64,000 bases of DNA, taken from NCBI GenBank assembly GCA_004194705.1, contig SADC01000020.1:124001-188000 (forward strand). Direction: 5' to 3'. The position numbers and the translations under genes were made by a program. This stretch comes from Ditylenchus dipsaci (Eukaryota > Nematoda > Chromadorea > Rhabditida > Anguinidae). Positions 11,301-21,475 of this stretch are shown in pieces. Under the pieces are notes generated by a model, which was not told the origin of the DNA, did not search any database, and saw only the letters and a list, made by a program, of their open reading frames with translations. Each line of letters begins with the position of its first letter. Position 1 is the stretch's first letter.

Positions 11301-11996
11301 CTATAGCTCCATTTCTTCGTCCTTGTTTTTAGAGAGACTGGTCACATTTTTTGTTGGACCGAACAATTTCTTAGCAGCTTCACGTTCCTAAAGCACACGT
11401 ATAAGGATTTATAGGATGCAAAAAAATTACCTTATCTTTGACTGGCTCAAAATAAAGCACTCTGACATTCTTCAAAACATGAATAACGTGCAGCCTGTAG
11501 TTGGTTTTGTGCGCCACTGGATTGCCAACCATGGTCAGATGCTCCAACTTCTTGCGAGTCACTAAAGGATTGATGTCCGCCAACTCAGCCAATTCGTTGT
11601 TTGTGAGTGCTAGAGTCTTCAGATTGGGCAGGCAACCACCAATACCCTTATCGATTTCCTGCAAAACAAGGGTTGAAACCATGAACTAGTGCTGAAAAAT
11701 AGTGTAATTGAGCTTACAGAGACGTGATTATTATGTGAGAAAGCGTTTGCAATCGTTTCAAGAAAGGCAGATTGTTCAGCTTAAGTAAATTGTTGTCCGT
11801 CAAATCCACCACGTCAAACTGATCCTGAAAATAGAAATTTAAAAATTGTATGCGAAATCGGAGAAAATACAACCATTATGACACCGAGATTCTCTATGGT
11901 AGACATCTGCATACTTCGGAGGCATATTTCACGCTGGTTGGTTTCGTTGACCAAGTGATATGTCTCATTGAAAACATCAACTGATAAACGCACCAT
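11301..11996 (-). CDS. SNRPA1: U2 small nuclear ribonucleoprotein A' (U2A')
   Basis: Leucine-rich-repeat protein of the U2 snRNP; it binds U2B'' and U2 snRNA for branch-site recognition in the nucleus. Four exons: 11996-11874, 11824-11718, 11658-11431, 11387-11301. Exon 1 reads MVRLSVDVF and IENLGVIM, matching the family N-terminus; exon 2 carries the LTDNNLLKLNNLPFLKRL repeat; exon 3 carries GCLPNLKTLALTNNEL, NPVAHKTNYRLHVIH and VRVLYFEP, the LRR cap; exon 4 is a short charged tail beginning EREAAKKLFG. Introns are 43-60 bp. Near 11726-11733 one base is missing, and restoring it makes exon 2 a whole number of codons in phase with exon 3. As the gene is normally single-copy and essential, an assembly error is likely. 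The tail is shorter than in vertebrate orthologues. Confidence 0.93.
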
Positions 11997-12143
11997 GATT
12001 GCTGAATTAAAAAGTTTTTTTAAAGTGTGTTTAAGAGAATATGAATATTCAAGTTTTGGCACTTCGGATTCCAGAGTTTGAATGAAACTTGCCAAAACGC
12101 AAATTTTTTATGCAACTCGGATGATATGCATAAAGCGGCATTA

Positions 12144-12322
12144 CAGTCGAAGCTCTCTATAACGACTCGCAAGGGACCGGCTAAACCGAGTCGTTATAGA
12201 GAGCATCGTTATAAAGAGCGTCGTTTTGACTTGAATGACTTAGCTCAGGACCAAATAGTTCTTTTTCCGGATGGTTATAAAGAGCACGTTATAAAGAGCG
12301 TCGTTATAGAGAGCGTCGACTG
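12144..12322. mobile_element. TA-flanked pogo-like fold-back element with CGTTATAGAGAG words
   Basis: CAGTCGAAGCTCTCTATAAC on the left mirrors GTTATAGAGAGCGTCGACTG on the right, both bordered by TA. The interior repeats GTTATAAAGAGC. It lies upstream of the U2A' start, within 150-330 bp. Confidence 0.8.
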
Positions 12323-12479
12323 TATAATCTTTACCAGATGACAAGAAAAATGTTAGAAAATCCGATGAACGACTTATCTGGGCGCGAAAAATCTTTTACA
12401 TCACAGTCTTCTCTCGAAATAGCGGGGTCGCTAAGGACCCGGAAAACGCACCATATTGAGAGTTAGACAATGGTGTCCA

Positions 12480-13130
12480 GTAAAAAGCGCCGCGCAAAAA
12501 GAGCCGGGAAAAAAGGCATGGAAAAAGTGCCAATTATTTATTTTATTTTTTGCCGACAGGTGAATTCGCCGATAACTTTTGAGTTTCTTACGTGAATATC
12601 CTTGAATACACCAAGAAAGATGGGATTTGAACATAGTTTTGCTAACTGGGCCTACCGCATAAATAAACTCTGATATGCATGTTTTTTTATGCATCCAGAG
12701 TCACTTTCGAGTGATTTGTGTCTAAGGTATGTGGGTGTGCGCATCTCAACCCCAAGCAACCAAGCCCCCTGCGCCCCCGATGGGCTTGCAGGGGCTTGGT
12801 TGGTTAGAGATGCGCTCACTCACTTACCTTAGACATAATTCCGAGCAGGACTCTTAATCATAAAATGCATATAGAGATTCTTTTGCCCAGCTCCAATGAC
12901 CAAAACAGGGTAGGAACCTTAATATAAGGTTTTGGGCTCACCTTGCCAGTGCCCAAATGCGAAAGCTCGAACAATTTACTTAGAGTCTTTCTCACGACTT
13001 TTTTTCGCGGTGCTTTTAGAACGGCGTTTTTTACCACGGCGCTTTTAGAACGGCGCTTTTTGCCGCGGCGCTTTTTGAAACGGCGCTTTTAAATCGGCGC
13101 TTTTTGCAACGGCGCTTTTTACGCAACTCC
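12480..13130. repeat. GGCGCTTTTT word array with dispersed-repeat copy
   Basis: From 13005 to 13125 the word GGCGCTTTT is repeated about eight times (spacers AGAAC, GCCGC, GAAAC). The complement AAAAAGCGCCGCG occurs at about 12482, so the block may be a fold-back element interrupted by an inverted pair of the dispersed TCTAAGGTAAGT repeat (12719-12900). Confidence 0.55.
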
Positions 13131-13234
13131 TAGACAATATAGTAAGTAGACTGTGATCAATCAATTTGATCATCAAAAAGTAGACACAGGCCATGAATAT
13201 CACACATACCCTCTTCGGGTACTGAGAGGGTCAT

Positions 13235-13870
13235 GATGGACTAGAGATGCGCGCACTCACTTACCTTAGACATGATTCGAGCAAGGCTCTTGATCATAAA
13301 AGCATAAAGAAACTCTTTTTGCCCAGCTTCAGTTACCAGTTTGAAAAATTCCACCTCAGCCTCAGCAACCGAAGGCTGAAAACAAGGAACAAAAGAGAAA
13401 AAATACCTAAGGCCAGAGCGAAGAAGAGAGAAGAAGAGAGAAGAGAAGAGAGCCAGAATTTTTTAACCGAAGGCTGAAAAATTCTGGCTCTCTTCTCTGA
13501 TGATGCTGCCATCCTTCGCTCTGACCTTAGGTATCTTTTCTCTTTTGTTCCTTGTTTTCAGCCTTCGGTTTAAGGTGATGTCCTCAGCCGGCTGAAGTCA
13601 GCTAACACACTTCGCTCTGGCCTTAGGTATCTCTAACACACTACGCCTTTTGCGCTTCTTTCTGGAAAACCTCTTTGAAGTGTACACAGGCCCTTAAGAA
13701 TTAGAGATGCGCCCACTCATTTAAATACATATTATAATATAATTTATTATACGATTATAATTTATAATATTATTATAATTCATAATACACCTCATACATG
13801 ATTCCGAGCAAGATTCTTGATCAAAATGCATATATAATCTCTTTTTGCCAAGTTATAGTGAGAAAAACAA
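13235..13870. repeat. Dispersed-repeat copies and an AACCGAAGGCTGAAAA inverted repeat
   Basis: Copies of the TCTAAGGTAAGT dispersed repeat at 13240-13330 and 13690-13860 flank an inverted repeat. Its left arm (13370-13420: CCGAAGGCTGAAAACAAGG, CTAAGGCCAGAGCGAAG) is mirrored at 13490-13570. The centre is a GAGAAGA purine tract. No gene seen. Confidence 0.55.
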
Positions 13871-14279
13871 GGTGAAAATTTAAAAAATAGGGAATCCAGG
13901 TAACCTCCATTAGGATATTGATTTTTTTGGTGCAAATCAGATCTTTTTTGGTGCAAATATTTTTTGAGATTTTGGTTTTGCGTTTTTCTATCAACTTTTG
14001 CAACCTTTTTCAACAAGTGATAACACTATCAGATAGCCCTGCAATTCTAGTTTCTAACAAGATATCATTTGCTGCAATATCTCTGTAAAATGTGGCGCAA
14101 AAAAGTAAAACTATGAACCAAATTTTTTCTCATCTCTTTCATACTTTTACCTTTATGTGATATATTTTGCAAAGATTTTTCGGTAAATAATAACTTAACA
14201 GAAACTAGAATCGGAGGGCTACCTGATGGTGTAATCATTTTTTAAAGAAGATTGAGAAATTTAATATAAAAACGGAAGG

Positions 14280-14795
14280 GTAATATTTAATTCTGCCCCG
14301 AATTACTGAAAAATACCCCCTAATTTTCTGAAAAGTGCCTCCAAATTTTTTCTCTCTCGTCGTTTTTAGTCAAAATTTTGCGGGAATTTAAATTTTTCAG
14401 TAAAAAAATAACTTGGTCAGAATCCCACTCCGGAATGGTCAGAAGCCCCTGAAAGTTGGTTTTTGGGGGTTTACTAAAGGGGAGTAAACTTTTTGCGAAA
14501 GTTCGATTGAGCGTATCAGAATTCGGGTCCGATGGGCTGAATCGCTCAGGATTCCAGGTCTATGTTGGTTTTGAGTAGTTCCGGATGAAATTTTGAGTGA
14601 TTCAGCCGATCGGACAGGAATTCTGATCCACCCAAGTTCACTCCCCCTTTTGTAAACCCCAAAAAACCAACTTTCAAGGGCTTCTCGCCATTCCGAAGTG
14701 GGATTCTGACCAATCCAAGTTAATTTTTGACTAAATTTGACGAAATTTTCACTAAAAACGACGAAAGAAAAAGATTAGGGGACACTTTTCAGAAA
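14280..14795. repeat. Fold-back element, TTGGTTTTTGGGGGTTTAC arms
   Basis: The left arm (14400-14555: CAGAATCCCACTCCGGAAT, CTGAAAGTTGGTTTTTGG, CAGAATTCGGGTCCGAT) is mirrored by the right arm (14590-14735). It is a diverged relative of the element at 18944-19643. It ends at the left border of the hAT element at 14810. Confidence 0.7.
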
Positions 14796-15206
14796 ATTTG
14801 GTCCCCAAGCAGGGTTCGACAAATGTGCCCTAAAGGGCACATTTCCGGGCACATCGTATTTTTGAAAAATTATGTGCCCTACAAAGGGCACAATGTGCCC
14901 TTTTTAGGGCACATTTTTTTCGCGCCATATTTATGTGCCCTTTTTAGGGCACAATGTGCCCTAAAAAGGGCACATTTTTTTTGGCCTTAATTTATGTGCC
15001 CTTTTTAGGCACATCGGTCAGAAAATGTGCCTTTTTCAAGGAAAAATGTGCCCTTTTCTTTTTCAAAATTTTTGTCACTTTTTTTAACTTTTTTTCAATT
15101 TTTTTTGTTTTTCACAGATTTTATTCATATTTCGGCCTATACATAGTTAAAATAACTAGCATTGAATTGTTTTGTTGATATGCAACAGCTAAGATATACA
15201 ATTGTA

Positions 15207-15960
15207 TTACAGGTCCATTGAATTTTCAGCATTATTTAATTCGTCTATTTCTGGCAACATGTTATTGAGAAATAGTGATCGCAGACATATTAGCTTTGAA
15301 ATTGTTTCAGGTTTCAGTCGATTGCGCAGTTCTGTTGCGTTGAGGCGCAGTAGCGAAAAAGCTCTTTCGCTCGTCGTGCTTGAAGCCTGTATGGGCAAAT
15401 ATTCTTTAGCAACTCGAGCTAGCATAGGAAGTCTTTTTCGAACGTCTTCCAGAATTCCAAGGTATTCAAAGAATTACTAGCCGCTAGATTATTATAGATG
15501 GCAATTTCAGCAGCTATTTCCACAGTTACAGGTTCAGCTTCAAAGTACATGCGTGAACCACTATATTGCTGTGAATAAGGAAACACAGCCTTGTAAACCA
15601 TCTCCTAGCAACAAAGCTTCAGCTTGGACAGCGTTTACTATCTAAAATAAATTATAAGGTTTGCTTTTATTCTGTTCTTCACCTCTTCTAAGTTCCAACG
15701 CTCAACTTTTCGGCACAAGGACGATAACTGGTTTCTTATTTGAGGGTCCACAAAAGCCGAGCAAAGTGCTATTTTTTTATTCATCTTGGTCATTTTTTTC
15801 TCAAGAGCGAATAAAGCAGCGCGAGCAATGGAGCTGATAATGGTTGATTCATCATCAACAATAAAGTTTTTAAGCTTCTGCTTTGCATCTACTTTGCATT
15901 TTTCATCTGTGTGGTTGTGTATGGAGTGGCCGAGAACGATGAAGTGAATAATAGTGCTTC
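15207..15960 (-). pseudogene. hAT transposase, C-terminal half
   Basis: Cut-and-paste transposase remnant. The upstream exon (to 15683) reads IIHFIVLGHSIHNHTDEKC and later ALCSAFVDPQIRNQLSSL; a 41-bp intron (15682-15642) follows; then MVYKAVFPYS, NSLNTLEFWKTFEKDF and the hAT C-terminal dimerisation motif IQASSTTSERAFSLL, ending at a stop at 15207. About 240 codons remain of a usual 600 or more. The frame changes near 15600 and 15420. No BED finger or DDE-containing first half is visible upstream, where an unrelated ORF lies on the other strand. Confidence 0.85.
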
Positions 15961-16348
15961 TTCTTCAGCACAAGGTGAGCGAATATATTAAAAGAATTTG
16001 CAAAATAGTTATTCATTTATTTTTACACAATTTAAAGAGGGTTGTAATAGTCCGGTAAAATATTTGATTTTAAAGTATTAGTAAATGGTTGAAACTGAAA
16101 AATGCTATTTTTGAACGAAAAATCGTTAAACTTTTGGGTTCAACATATTGTTTCTTTTCAAGTCAGAGAATTAAATACAGGGCTCGCTGACATGATTATT
16201 TTTTATGTGCGCCTCAAAGTTTCTGCTATTTCAGAGAAACTTCACCGTGTTTTACAACAGTGATAGCAATTGATTTGACATATCAACCTTTTTCCAACCT
16301 TTTCCAGTTTTGACCTTAATGAATCACGTAAGATGGCAATTTTTTCAG

Positions 16349-16798
16349 AAAACAATGCTCTGGTGAGAGCAAACCTAGAGCGAGTAGAGGTGGCGGTCGC
16401 GGTAACAATGGAAGCAGTGCCTCTAGTGATGGAAACTCAAATGATGGGCGATCAGTATCTGGAGACAGTCCCAGTGAGGCAGCAAGACTGACAGCAAGAG
16501 CAAGGGAACTGTCAAGGCTTTCATATCTGGTAGAGTATCCTCTGTTGGCACTGGTATTGCGAGTTGGGCCGTGTGGAGTGGCTTTCCACAACTACAGGCA
16601 TGGCTTAACTCAAACGCAACCCTTGTTGGTTGGCTGACTTATGGCTTAGGTGGCATGATTTTCCTCATGGCCTTGTTAATTGCTCTGTGGATATGCATTC
16701 GCAACCGCATGCGACATGCTGCTAAAAAAAGAGCCGCTTTAAAGCAGAGAAATATAGATCTAGAAATGAGAATGCTCAATTTACATGCAAAACACTGA
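16349..16798 (+). CDS. Unrecognised single-pass membrane protein inside the hAT element
   Basis: I do not recognise this protein. After an acceptor (TTTTTTCAG, ending 16348) the frame reads a Gly/Ser/Asn-rich stretch (RGGGRGNNGSSASSDGN), then, after one frame change near 16500, GTGIASWAVWSGF, a hydrophobic helix (GGMIFLMALLIALWICI) and a basic tail (RNRMRHAAKKR) ending at 16798. The layout, a low-complexity ectodomain, one membrane span and a short Arg/Lys-rich helix, suggests a type I membrane protein. It is on the strand opposite the transposase, within the element's ends. It could be captured cargo, a second element ORF or an old insertion. No upstream exon with a signal peptide was found. 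Confidence 0.45.
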
Positions 16799-16837
16799 TA
16801 TTTACCGTGATTATTTTAAGTATTTATATTGTAAACT

Positions 16838-18013
16838 ACAGTCGGACCTCGCTATAGTGCGACCCCACTATAGTGCGACTTCCACTATAGTGCGAGTTCA
16901 GGACCAGTTTGGTTGGTTTTGCCCCAAATAAGGCTGACTAGACCTCCAATATAGTGCGACCCCACTATAGTGCGACTTCCACTATAGTGCGAACCTGACG
17001 CGGTCCCGACAAATAAAACGACCCTCGATATAGTGCGATTCATAAAAATTTATGTTAAAAATCACAGGATTTTGAATTCCCGCCGAAAAATCAATTATTG
17101 GTACAGTCGCAAACAACTACTAAGATACTCATTCTTCTTTTAGGGCTAGGGGAAGATTGCCAAAAACGAAAATTGCCAAACGTATGTTTTGCCAAAACGA
17201 AGATTGCCAAAACGAAAATTGCCAAAACGAAAATTGCCAAAACGACATTTGTCTTGACTCTGAGGTGTCACTATATTGTAGGAGTCACTATATCTAGGTT
17301 TGACTTAAGTCATTTTTAGACGAATAGATAAATGAAGGGTACGTTATGTGGAACTGAGTGGTATATGTTCGTATTCACTAAGCTTTCATTTGTCATGGCA
17401 ATTTTCGTTTTTGGCAATTTTCGTTTTGGCAATCTTCGTTTTGGCAATTTTCGTTTTGGCAATCTTCGTTTTGGCAATTTTCGTTTTTGGCAATTTTCGT
17501 TTTTGGCAATCTTCCCCTAGCCTCTCTTAGTCTCTGACGTGTAACGCCATCGTAATTTTCATTATTTTAGTTATTTTGCAATGAGCACTCCTAACAAAAG
17601 TCGCGCTTCTTCACAGTCCTTTGATTGTTTATTGTTCATTTTGTTAATTTGTTCTTGTTATGGTTGTTTTACGAATGAAACTTTGATTTAATGCAGCGTT
17701 TTGAATGATAAGCTCGATATACAGTGGAATCTCCCATTAAAATACCCCCCAATTAACATAAATCTCTCATTAACATAACGCTAGTGTCGGTCCCTTTCAA
17801 TTGATCTTCTATATAATTTACCCTCCCATTAACATAAACTTCCCATTAACATGATGGTTTTGCCGGTCCCTTGGCGTTATGTTGATGGGAGATTTGACTG
17901 TAGTGCGAACATTGTTTTCAAATGGTTTGGAGACCCTCGATATAGTGCGACTCCCACTATAGTGCGAGTTTGGGCTGACCCCAAGGGTCGCACTATAGCG
18001 AGGTTCGACTGTA
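16838..18013. mobile_element. TATAGTGCGAC pogo-like element interrupted by other fold-backs
   Basis: Left end CAGTCGGACCTCGCTATAGT (16838) with repeated CACTATAGTGCGA words; the mirrored right end TATAGCGAGGTTCGACTG finishes about 18011, both next to TA. Between them are a fold-back with TTGCCAAAACGAA words (17146-17520, ends CTAGGGGAAGATTGCC and mirror) and a complete TA-flanked element (17722-17900, CAGTGGAATCTCCCATTAA and mirror, word CCCATTAACATAA). The nesting implies several rounds of insertion after the hAT element arrived. Confidence 0.6.
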
Positions 18014-18943
18014 TAATAAACATGTATAGGCCGAAATATGAATAAAATCTGTAAAAAACACAAAAAATTAAAAAAAGTGACAAAAAGTGACAAAATTTTG
18101 AAATAGAAAAGGGCACATTTTTCCTTGAAAAGGGCACATTTTCTGACCGATGTGCCCTAAAAAGGGCACATAAATATGGCGCGAAAAAAATGTGCCCTTA
18201 AAAGGGCACATTGTGCCCTTTGTAGGGCACATATTTTTTCAACTGTGAAAATTAAAAAAAAAAGGGCACATTGTGCCCTGAAAGGGCACATTTGTCGAAC
18301 CCTGCCCCCAAGGCAAATAGTCAAATTTGGTCAAAAATTTTTTTTAAAAAGTGCCGTCCCACACCTGAAAGCACGTTTTCTACACGTTTCAGTCCCTAAA
18401 ACACACAAAAAAGTAGTTAAAATTTTTCGGGGAGGATTTGCCATTTTTCGGGGAGGATTTGCTATAATTAACTCTGGCCGAAAAAACCTTCAGTATATAA
18501 GATGTTATAAAGGTATGTAATGAAAAATTTCGAAAAAAGGAAATTTGGGTAAAAAAGATTTTATTTCATTTTATCCAGTGCTTATTGCTATTTTGGAGCG
18601 AAAAAAAAAGATTTCGACTAAAACTTCAAAAATAAATAAGATTATGGGTCCCAAAATGTCTTCTTGGTTAGATGTCTTCTTGGTCATTTGTCTGGTATGT
18701 GAAAAAAGACCTCTTTTGAATTGTTGCAGATTGTGACAAGGAATGTTTTTGGATATGCAAAAGTGAAAAGGGGACATTAAATAAATTCAAGGAAGAAAAT
18801 TTCACCACAGATTCATGTTAAAATTTTTGTGAAAATATTCTCAGGTTGAAAGTCCAGTTAAACAAAGATTGTAATAGATTTCTAAGACGACTTTCAAAGC
18901 AAAAACATTGAATTTGGAATATACTACGGCTCAAATTGTTTTA

Positions 18944-19643
18944 CCCCGCCAAATTACTGATTTACCCAGCCAAATTTGAATTTACCCCACCAAATTCAAA
19001 TTTTTAGTCAAATATTGCAGTAAATTCAAATTTTATAGTTAAAAATAACTTGGATTGCCCAGAATCTCACCTTAGAATGGCCAGAAGTCCCTGAAAGTTG
19101 GTTTTTGGGAGGTTTACTAAAGGGGAATTTTTTTTTGCGAAAATTTGATTGAGCGGATCAGAATTCCAGTCCGATGGGCTAAATCGCTCAAAATCCCACC
19201 TGAACCATTCTCAACCATTTTAAACTACCCTAAACCATCCGAACCAGTATCTAAATCCTTTAAATCGGTGCTTAGGATTGTTTAAGAGGGTTGAGAATGG
19301 TTCAGGGTGGAATTTTGAGTGATTTAGCCCATCCGACTGGAATTCTGATCCTCTCAATCGAATTTTCGTTTACTCCCCCCTCAAGTTTACTCCCGCTTTA
19401 GTAAACCCCCAAAAACCAACTTTCAGGGACTTCTGGCCATTCGGGGGTAGGATTCTGGGCGATCCAAGTTATTTTTAACTATAAAATTTGAATTTACTGC
19501 AATATTTGACTAAAAATTTGAATTTGGCGGTGTAAATCAGTAATTTGGAGGGGTAAATGAGTATTTTGCTCAAAATTAAAATTTGGCGGGGTAAAAATTT
19601 ATTTGGCGGGGTAAATCAGTAATTTGGCGGGTGAAATTAGTTG
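18944..19643. repeat. Fold-back element with CCGCCAAATTACTGATTTACC words
   Basis: The left arm repeats TTTACCCCGCCAAATT, and the right arm repeats AATTTGGCGGGGTAAATCAG. Inner arms (CTGAAAGTTGGTTTTTGG, CCGATGGGCTAAATCGCTC) match the element at 14280-14795. The centre is a small CTAAACCAT inverted repeat. No coding signal. Confidence 0.75.
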
Positions 19644-19894
19644 CAGTCATATACTACTAAATAGGTTTTACTTTATTATAGACAAAAATGGGGGAAAAAC
19701 ATTAAAAAATCAGTTAAATGAAAAATCTCAGACGAATTGAAAAAACAGAAGACATTATTTTTCTAAATCTCTTCTAGTTCATTAGAAAGCGGCCAACTGT
19801 TCAATCGTCCTGCTCAGGGAGTTCAAGTGACACCATCTCGCCCAGACCCTGAAATAGAGACTCAATTAACGGGTGTCTCAAAAGAATTTTAATA

Positions 19895-20245
19895 AAAGCA
19901 GCCGACTGAGGCTGAAAAAAAAATTTCGACTCGGCTGACGGCTGAGACTGAAGTAAATTTTTCAGACCTCAGCCGGCTGAGGAAAATTTTTGCATCAAAT
20001 TTTTGGCGTTTTGCGTTTTTTTAACTGTTTTTCTGACGAGTTCGAAGTGTTCAGTTGATAAGAAAGATTCAGTGATTAAATTTACTTCCAGGCTGTCGCT
20101 AACTATTGAATTTCAGCCAGTTTGAACTCAGCCGGCTGAGACTGAGGATGAGGCTAAGGTAAAATTTCTGACCCGGCTGACGGCTTGGGCTGAGGAAAAT
20201 GTTCACACCTCAGCCGGCTGAGGCTGATGGCTGAGGTAATCGTGA
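19895..20245. repeat. CAGCCGGCTGA word cluster
   Basis: The self-complementary word CAGCCGGCTGAGG and relatives (CGGCTGACGGCTGAG) recur in two clusters separated by about 120 bp. A similar cluster lies at 49362-49560. Probably a fold-back element; no clear target duplication seen. Confidence 0.6.
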
Positions 20246-20357
20246 AGTATACCATCCTGCTGGCTATACTATACTCGGTCAGATCGAGCAGTTTTATGAG
20301 AAATTTTTCAATCAAACGTAGCTGGATCATAGCTCACTTTGAGACATTGTATCTTAG

Positions 20358-20751
20358 CTAATGGCTCATTTATAAACGTCGTCGTTGGAAAAATGTTTTA
20401 TAAAGGCACTTTTGCGCCAACGACAACGCCAACGACGACGACAACGACGACCTATTTATAAAAAATCCAGCGACAACGACAACAAAAAATTTTCTTCCAA
20501 ATTAGACAATTTTGCATATTAAGTCAGAATTTCAAGGATTAACTATATTCTCCACACGTTTTCCCTTGAAATCTCGTCTGAGAATGCGAAATTCGTCCAA
20601 TTTTGAATGAAAAATTTCGTTGTCCTTGGCGTCGTCGTTGTTGTTGGATTTTTTGTAAATGGGTCGTCGTTGTCGTGGTCGTTGGCAAAAAACGGTTTTA
20701 TAAAAAAAATATTTCAACGACGACGACAACAACAACGTTTACAAATGAGCC
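20358..20751. mobile_element. Fold-back element with CGACGACAACGACGA words
   Basis: Ends ATGGCTCATTTATAAACG and CGTTTACAAATGAGCCAT are mirrored. Both arms are made of CGACGACAACG triplet-like words. It directly abuts the palindrome-word element at 20760. Confidence 0.75.
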
Positions 20752-20759
20752 ATAAAAGA

Positions 20760-21013
20760 TACCGTATTTCCTCTAATTAGCCGACATGTCGGTTTATTTT
20801 TCAACCCTTCAAAAGTCGTGAAAATTTTGGGTCGATCTCGACATTTTCGGGTGAAGATCCAAAATCGAAAAAGCGGAATCGATAGAGCTTGTAGGAGCTA
20901 AGAAAACGCAATTAACAGCGATGTAAATTTTTTCTGTGGACTGAGATACGGACCCTCAAAGTAGGGGGTGTCGGTTTATTAGAGGGTGTCGGCTAATTAG
21001 AGGAAATACGGTA
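20760..21013 (+). mobile_element. Palindrome-word element, word CCGACATGTCGG
   Basis: Ends TACCGTATTTCCTCTAATTA and TAATTAGAGGAAATACGGTA. The palindrome CCGACATGTCGG is at 20781-20792; the right arm repeats TGTCGG with TTATTAGAGGG spacers. The core shares GCGGAATC, AAGAAAACGCA and GACTGAGATACGG with its relatives. Confidence 0.85.
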
Positions 21014-21209
21014 GACTGAGAGAATTTTTTTCGATGAGCAAAAATAAATGGCCTTTCCCGTGTCAAAAAAAACGTTAAATCCCGCTTTTAATACCACACA
21101 TTTTGTGAAAAAATTCAACTTTGAGGGGGCATTTAGTGAAGTTTTGTAAGTCATTTTGAAAAACCTAATATGCCAAAATCTTTTTCAAGATCTAAGCTTT
21201 CGTACCACA

Positions 21210-21475
21210 TACCGTATAACCTCTATTAAACGGGCATGCCCGTTTAATTTTCAACCCCTGAAAAATCGAAAAAAAAATATTTTGATTTTGACATTTTTGG
21301 GTACTCAAAAAAATCTAAAAAGCGGAATCAACTAAGATCGAGGTGATCAAGAAAACGCGAAAAACAGATTTGCAAAAAAAATTTTTTGCGCTGAGATATA
21401 GGTCCTTGAGGGTGCCCGTTTATCAGAGGGTGTCCGTTTATTGGAGGGTGTCCGTTTAATAGAGGTTTTACGGTA
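21210..21475 (+). mobile_element. Palindrome-word element, word CGGGCATGCCCG
   Basis: Ends TACCGTATAACCTCTATT and AATAGAGGTTTTACGGTA. Palindrome CGGGCATGCCCG at 21231-21242; the right arm holds TGCCCGTTTATCAGAGGG then two TGTCCGTTTA units. The core reads AAGCGGAATCAACTAAGA and GCTGAGATATAGGTCC. Confidence 0.85.

Larger units (their letters stand above)
14810..18304. mobile_element. hAT transposon with about 300-bp terminal inverted repeats
   Basis: CAGGGTTCGACAAATGTGCC at the left is mirrored exactly at the right end (18284-18304). Inverted similarity continues to about 15150 and from about 18019, including a long AT-rich inner arm (TTCGGCCTATACAT). The arms are packed with GGGCACA/TGTGCCC words. 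The flanking octamers are TCCCCAAG (14802-14809) and CCCCCAAG (18305-18312), one mismatch. Inside are a minus-strand transposase C-terminus (15207-15960), a plus-strand membrane-protein ORF (16349-16798) and nested fold-back elements. The 5' half of the transposase was not found, so this copy is probably non-autonomous. Confidence 0.88.
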
